DNA of 64,000 nt from Phallusia mammillata (lineage: Eukaryota; Chordata; Ascidiacea; Phlebobranchia; Ascidiidae): assembly GCA_003260075.1 (NCBI GenBank), contig QLIY01000195.1, forward strand, positions 132,716-196,715. The letters are read 5' to 3'. Shown here piece after piece: positions 58,431 to 64,000 of the stretch. The notes beneath the pieces are model-generated. The model did not search any database, was not told where the DNA came from, and saw only the letters and a program-made list of their open reading frames with translations. A program made the translations under genes and the position numbers. Numbering within the stretch: position 1 is the stretch's first letter; each line of letters starts with the position of its first letter.

Positions 58431-60853
58431 CTCAAAACAGTAGCGCTTCAACTGGCCTGTTTTTTTTCTGGAAATGAGGTGTATGTGAGTTTTTAAACAA
58501 ATTCAAACGACCAAACAAAGTTTTGTAGGAACTTTAAACCGATGAAATTAACTGCCAAACAGAGTACATTGTGTTCAATTGTTTTTTGCTGAAATTAAAA
58601 AAAAACATTTGCGTTTTTAAAGGCCAACCAATTAACCTATACGTGCTGTTGGGACAAATGATGCCTGCGGGACTGAACTTCATTTTGGATTGAATTTGTG
58701 TTTAATTTCATCAACACAAGTGAAAACAAAATTCTTGCCACAACATATTTCTTTTTTGTGCGTCTTCTCAAAACTTAATCTAAAAAACTGTTTTAATGCT
58801 GTGTTTCACACAAAACATGTGATACTAAATCCCTTTACCTACCAAACATGAGCCACTTTGAAGCTAAAGTGAAATGGTAATGTTGCAACGTAGGCCAAAC
58901 TAACTGTGACTACCGCTTTAGCGCAACAGACCACATCCAGGTGCTGTGTTCGCAGTCGGTCGCTATTGTTGACTTAAACTAGAGGCCTGCCGACATGTGA
59001 CGTATGCTGGTCATCGGCATCAACCGTGAAAGGACGAATGCGGTCACACCTTTCCTGCCAGACACAACCTCAGAAACCAATCGTGGCTCAAGGTTAGAAA
59101 CAACATTTAGCATTTACGTACAGTGCACTTAACATTTATACAGTACAACGTTATGAGCAAATACGCAAAACGGGACACATAGCAACCTACAGTTCTTTGG
59201 TGCCTGAAAGAAAACTACAAACAGTACTAGCACAACTTTGAATCGCTCCGCGCATTAAACGGAACCCTTTGTTTCTACTTAATGCAGCTTCATCGGTACT
59301 TGCCTGTGCACTGTCAACTCATACACTTGTGTGGGTTTAGAATTGTTGTTTCCATAGATGACATGTGACGTTGCAGGCTGCCTGGAGTGTGGTTATCTGA
59401 TCAGTAAACTGTCATTTACTTCCTTACAATCGTGAGTATTCGGTACGTGATGTTCAATTGACTAGTGTGAAAATAGGAAATGTGTGTTTCGCTGTTAAAT
59501 TGCTACGTTGGTGACACAAGTCAGGTCCGAAAACATGGCAAGAAGCAACTGACACACATACAACTCTACGTGCTTTTGTCAAGTCGTCCTTTGTTCGGCC
59601 ACTACAAGAATACGAGGTACAATGTAACTTAATCGTACGGAATTGTCAGATCGAAGACTAACCGTTTCGACAGTGTTAAAGGATGACGTCCGCTGTTCTC
59701 ACAAATATATTACGCGTATAGATTAGCAAGGACACTTCCTTTGCCTTATCGCTTTGTTTAGTGGCAATTCGCAAAGCACGTTTAAGCGCCATACACCCGA
59801 CTATTGTACAGCCAGTCTAGATTAAAGTTTCGTTTTATTTCTCGGCAACGTCGTTAGAAGCCAGATTAAACGCATGTATCACTGTGGTTTTGTATTGGCC
59901 AACTAGTGCCATACTGACCGCTCCGCAATAACATTACTCGTTTAAGGCACTTTAAACCCCACGAGGAAAGAAAATTGTGCCATGTGGATTATTTGTCACG
60001 CCGTTTTCAATGAAGTGTAACATCAGGCCACCAGCTCTTCTATTTCTTTACTGTTGTCCGTAACATGAGACATAATTTGTTGCACTAAGGAAACCTTAGT
60101 TGAATGAAGGCGTTCACATTTAACTTTTAGGACAGTTCTACACTGTTTACGCGCGAGATCCTACATATAACCTAATTCACGCACGATTGCGCCTGGCTTT
60201 TTTTAGACTTATTCACATGCGTCACTAGCTATTTGCAACTAAACAGCACTGTCACTGTACCAATTTGAAAGAGTCATTTTGCACAGGAAACGTTATCGCA
60301 TTCAACAGTTAAATAGGTCACTGATATCTAATTCTTGGTCTTAGCAAATATTGACTTGACTTCAAAATCAATTAAACATTCGAACTTACAGACTCTAGCG
60401 GCTAGCCAATCTCTTCTCCAGCTGTCAACAGTACAGTAGCCTACAAGACCCTGCTGTGCAGCTAACGTTATTATGGCAAGGCTGATTAAAATACAAAAGG
60501 ACCGACAAATTGTGCGTCTTTCCTATCACACTGAACCGCAAGCTAGTCTGCCAGCTGCGATCAATAAAGCAGTAGTATGCTTGGAAACAACATTTAGAGC
60601 ACTCTGGAAAAAATAAGGTTTATTTCGCATTGGCTCGGGCTCGTTCATAAACAGCCTGTGCTGCTAGGATAGTGTTACATGTCTCAGGCACTTTATAATG
60701 TAGGTCATAAATAAAGGCTCGTTTAGCAAACCACCAAAGAGACTTTTACCTTTAATTAAACAGTATGTAACTTATTACAACACTGTATAACTAGACTTCA
60801 AAAAAATCTACTCTTACTGCCCTGGCTGTTTTCGATGTTAAATTATTCATGAA
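58431..60853. other. 2.4 kb without recognised features
   Basis: Many short frames, none with splice sites and family resemblance. Confidence 0.4.
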
Positions 60854-60856
60854 TTA

Positions 60857-61048
60857 TATACCGTACAAGACGCCACAACAGTAACGTTTCTCTGGAATTT
60901 CGTATTTCTCACGCAGCTGATCTAACATGCCACTAACACGAGGGTCAATAGTACTCGATTGCTGACTAAATGCACGACTGAAAAGATTCTGGAAGCAATG
61001 GACCACATCGGACAGAAATGGAAAAGGAAATGCGTCATGGTGCGACAT
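60857..61048 (-). CDS. Possible exon of unknown gene
   Basis: Minus-strand segment after an acceptor CTCTTTAG (just above 61048), ending before a donor-like GTATAT near 60865. Encodes MSHHDAFPFPFLSDVVHCF..., FSQQSSTIDPRVSGMLDQL and YEIPEKRYCCGVLYG. The composition is protein-like and both edges look like splice sites, but no neighbouring exon or family was recognised. Any remaining exons may lie right of the window. Confidence 0.35.
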
Positions 61049-61730
61049 CTAAAGAGTTGATAGATTATGTGAACTTTCACAAGGTGGCGTACTGGCAAAT
61101 ATATCTCACGAAACTAAAAATGGCCTGATGGGGATTTGTCCTAAAGACTTTTCTGAGTACAAACCGCGTGAATAAGAATTGGCTGGTCAAGGGCGCCGGA
61201 GTTTCCTTTAAAAAAACTTTACATTGAGAAAATATTTGTTGTAATGATAGTGAATATTTCAAAGTTAGACAGTTTCCTAAATACGACAGTACAAGCGTAA
61301 AATTGTATCCACATGCAAATGGAGTACACACATTACTTGTATGTCACACAAGAACTTTTTGAAAGAAAACAATTAGTTAGAGACCAAGGTTGAAAACAAA
61401 CCTTTTATACGCAGATTTGTAGTTTTCCGAACAAATTCAGCTTGCGAGTAACGCCAACAGTGACAAATTTATTCACAACAAAGTTCTATGCTTCCAGCTG
61501 CAACAAAGGTTTATGGAAAGTATAATTTCTAACGTCACGTTTCATACGGGTCACGAAACGTTGGGACTTTTTGTGTGGATCGCGACAAACGTTTTTCGAT
61601 AGAACTTCATAACGTGACAAATCAAATCACAAATTTTTTCAAAAGTTCAGGCCACTTTAAAATCACACAATGATTTGGCAACACTGATAATTCTAATTTT
61701 TTTTGTTGGCAACCCTGATTTTCGGGCTAC
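61049..61730. other. Non-coding, nothing firm
   Basis: No supported feature between the possible exon and the duplicated block. Confidence 0.35.
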
Positions 61731-63443
61731 TTATAAAATGTGCCTACAGGCCAGCAGACCCTTAATCCGGCACTGGGGAATACTTTGCCTGACCCACAAA
61801 TATACTTTGAAACTCAATTCGAGGCATAAGATATTCAAATTCGCCATGCAATTTGTTCAATTTTGGTGTAATACTTAAATGAAACCAATATTTTCAGATG
61901 TACACGCACACACACACATGACCTGATGGGTCTAAGCCGCTGTAGTGTTACCGAATTGTTTTGACAGCCCGGAATTGGGTCTAGCGATTTCGGGTGGCGG
62001 TATTATCTTTGCCAAATAAGTCCCAAAAGCCCTGCCAATCTGATCTATTCCCCGAGACTGTCTCCCCAATTCTGTAAACGGTCCAGAACCCTGCAGTAAC
62101 GACTCACCACGGAAGCCGGATCTACCTAACACTGGTTTTGCTAAAAGGGCGTCTCACAGTTTATTATATTATATATATTATTGCAATACTCCAGCGGCGT
62201 TACTAAAACTCCAGCACGCAAAACCTCTGCACGTAAAACCAACAGCGACACATAAACATAAAAGCAAGGCACTACAACAACCGTTCGCGAGACGCCCAAG
62301 AGAAGACTGCCTCGTACTTGTTCACCACGTGCAAAACGGAACTAGGTTTGCGGGCCGTTGACCAATCACCGGCTCGCGCAATATCACAAGGTTTCCCGGC
62401 ACATCCGGGAACGCTAATTAACGATGCGGAAAATGCGGCGAGGAAAATACAGTGCGTGGAAACAGCGTGCCACTAGGACAAAGAAAAATAAGGCAAATGA
62501 AAAACAGCATTAAGTGGAAATAAGGAATTAAGTGAAAACTAAGAAAATATGTAGGTGACTTTACAATAGAACATGTAAGAAATACATTTAAATATGAACA
62601 TAAGTGAAACATATAAAACAAATAAGTGAAACGTGAACATAAGTGAAACGAATATACATAAGTGAACACGAATAACATAAACAGATGAAAGAAACGTGTT
62701 GTTTAAAACAAATCCACCAGAAAATGTGCAGCGGCGGACACGTGAAATATTTTTGCCACAGTAGCTTACTTGGTAGTTCATTAAACAGCATAAACAGTAA
62801 TACAAATCTACCAAGAAAAGTATTTCTCAAAAAACGGCTGCAAAATAGCCAATCGACAAGTAATTATAGTTTTAACCATGACCTCAACGTTAAACTGACC
62901 AAGTTTCGTAAGTTTTTTCATCTTTGCTCAGTACCGGTATACCTGACAAACGCCGCTTCTGTACATTCTTGAGCAGTGGTTCCCAACCCCCCCCCCCCTT
63001 ATAAAATGTGCCTACAGGCCAGCAGACCCTTAATCCGGCACTGGGGAATACTTTGCCTGACCCACAAATAGACTTTGAAACTCAATTCGAGGCATAAGAT
63101 ATTCAAATTCGCGATCTCTATGCAATTTGTTCAATTTTGGTGTAATACTTAAATGAAACCAATATTTTCAGATGCACACGCACACACATACATGACCTGA
63201 TGGGTCTAAGCCGCTGTAGCTTACTTGGTAGTTCATTAAACAGCATAAACAGTAATACAAATCTACCAAGAAAAGTATTTCACAAAAAACGGCTGCAAAA
63301 TAGCCAATCGACAAGTAATTATAGTTTTAACCATGACCTCAACGTTAAACTGACCAAGTTTCGTAAGTTTTTTCATCTTTGCTCAGTACCGGTATACCTG
63401 ACAAACGCCGCTTCTGTACATTCTTGAGCAGTGGTTCCCAACC
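61731..63443. repeat. Duplicated block with an insertion polymorphism, joined by a C-run
   Basis: 61731-62985 recurs at 62999-63443 after about 13 C. The copies are nearly identical except that the first carries an extra 815-bp insertion (61946-62760). The first copy breaks off at CAGTGGTTCCCAACC; the second continues past that point. Confidence 0.85.
61946..62760. mobile_element. LTR-like insertion (possible solo LTR)
   Basis: 815 bp present in one copy of the block and absent from the other (empty site at 63219). It begins TGTTACCGAATTG and ends TTTTGCCACA, so TG...CA termini, with a 4-bp duplication GTAG at 61942-61945 and 62761-62764. This fits a solo LTR of a retrovirus-like retrotransposon. 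A minus-strand frame (GRSGFRGESLLQGSG...) covers part of it, with unknown meaning. No internal retrotransposon genes seen. Confidence 0.7.
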
Positions 63444-64000
63444 TTTTTCCATGACTGAACACGCGGAAGTATTCCCACAACAGCATGCATAGTATAAATT
63501 TTAACACCAGGTACATTTGTTGTATAATAAAACCACTGTTTTCATCAACATAGTGTTTGTTTCAATGTGACTTAATATGGCCTTGGACACAACAATTTGC
63601 GGAATCTCTTTTTTGGTCCTGTTGTTCCGGAGATGCTATGGTTGAATTAACGCAGCAACTTGACTAGTAAATCTCAAAATTACATCTAGCTTTAGAGGGG
63701 TGTTTTTAGATTATCTATTTTTTTTGCATGCGAGGATTGCTAAAGCATGAAGTGCGAATGATCATGGTGTATTTTTAAGATTTTTGGTGACCAAGATACA
63801 TCATTTTTTTTCAATTCAATTTTACTTAGTTAGAAGTTTCTTTAGTCCTTTTTTTCCACTGCGGACCTGTTTTAAATGCTAAATTTTCTCGCGGACCGGT
63901 CTTTTAACGCTTAAATTAGTTTATCATCCCCAGATTGCACGAGGAAAATATTTAAAAGCACTTAACTTGAAAATAATACGGCCCGGTAATGAATACCTCG
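63429..64000. mobile_element. hAT-type element, left end, running off the window
   Basis: Begins CAGTGGTTCCCAACCTTTTT. The matching right end is not reached. Motifs GCGGACC(T/G)G near 63860-63900 resemble interiors of other such elements. The same left end is cut by the C-run at 62986. Confidence 0.6.

Overview
This is nuclear DNA of an animal. The genes are split by short GT-AG introns, the sequence is AT-rich, and the families are metazoan: a BRPF chromatin reader, an adhesion GPCR, a kinesin and a GT10 fucosyltransferase. Compact genes, very many small hAT-type MITEs, tRNA-derived SINEs and allele-like duplicate blocks that differ by about 1-2% suggest an ascidian tunicate, probably a Ciona-like species. 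That assignment is an inference. All gene models were built by eye from splice sites, reading phase and family resemblance.

Layout. 433-4917 (+): the 3' part of a BRPF1/BRD1/BRPF3-type gene ending in a PWWP domain. 6241-8175 (-): an RWDD2-type gene with two tandem, mutually exclusive last exons. 8.2-11.7 kb: duplicated repeats and a broken single-exon 7TM receptor-like gene (-). 12.1-15.7 kb: fragments of an unrecognised proline-rich/basic gene (-), scrambled by homopolymer joins. 18887-19809 (+): a second 7TM receptor-like gene with one apparent frameshift. 21407-37902 (-): a complete adhesion GPCR of about 1,111 residues in 23 coding exons, with an RGGT-type N-terminal module, three EGF repeats, a hormone-receptor-like domain, GAIN/GPS and seven helices. 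39269-41193 (-): a KIF6-like kinesin, apparently lying inside the first intron of a small (+) membrane-protein gene (38350-43222). 45251-47581 (-): an alpha-1,3-fucosyltransferase. From 47.6 kb to the end there is almost no recognisable coding sequence. That part holds a duplicated 2-kb repeat, a 157-bp and a 21-bp tandem array, MITEs and an LTR-like insertion.

Two things dominate interpretation. First, about 22 runs of pure C or G, most close to 10 nt, sit where flanking sequence is repeated with allele-level differences. They look like assembly joins (gap placeholders between overlapping haplotype contigs), and they break or duplicate parts of several genes. Second, hAT MITEs with 8-bp target duplications are dense, and some lie within 13-40 bp of splice sites.

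The genes do not form one pathway. The most interesting items are the domain combination of the adhesion GPCR, the duplicated terminal exons of the RWDD2-type gene, the long charged insertion in loop 5 of the kinesin motor, and the pair of unfamiliar 7TM receptor-like genes.
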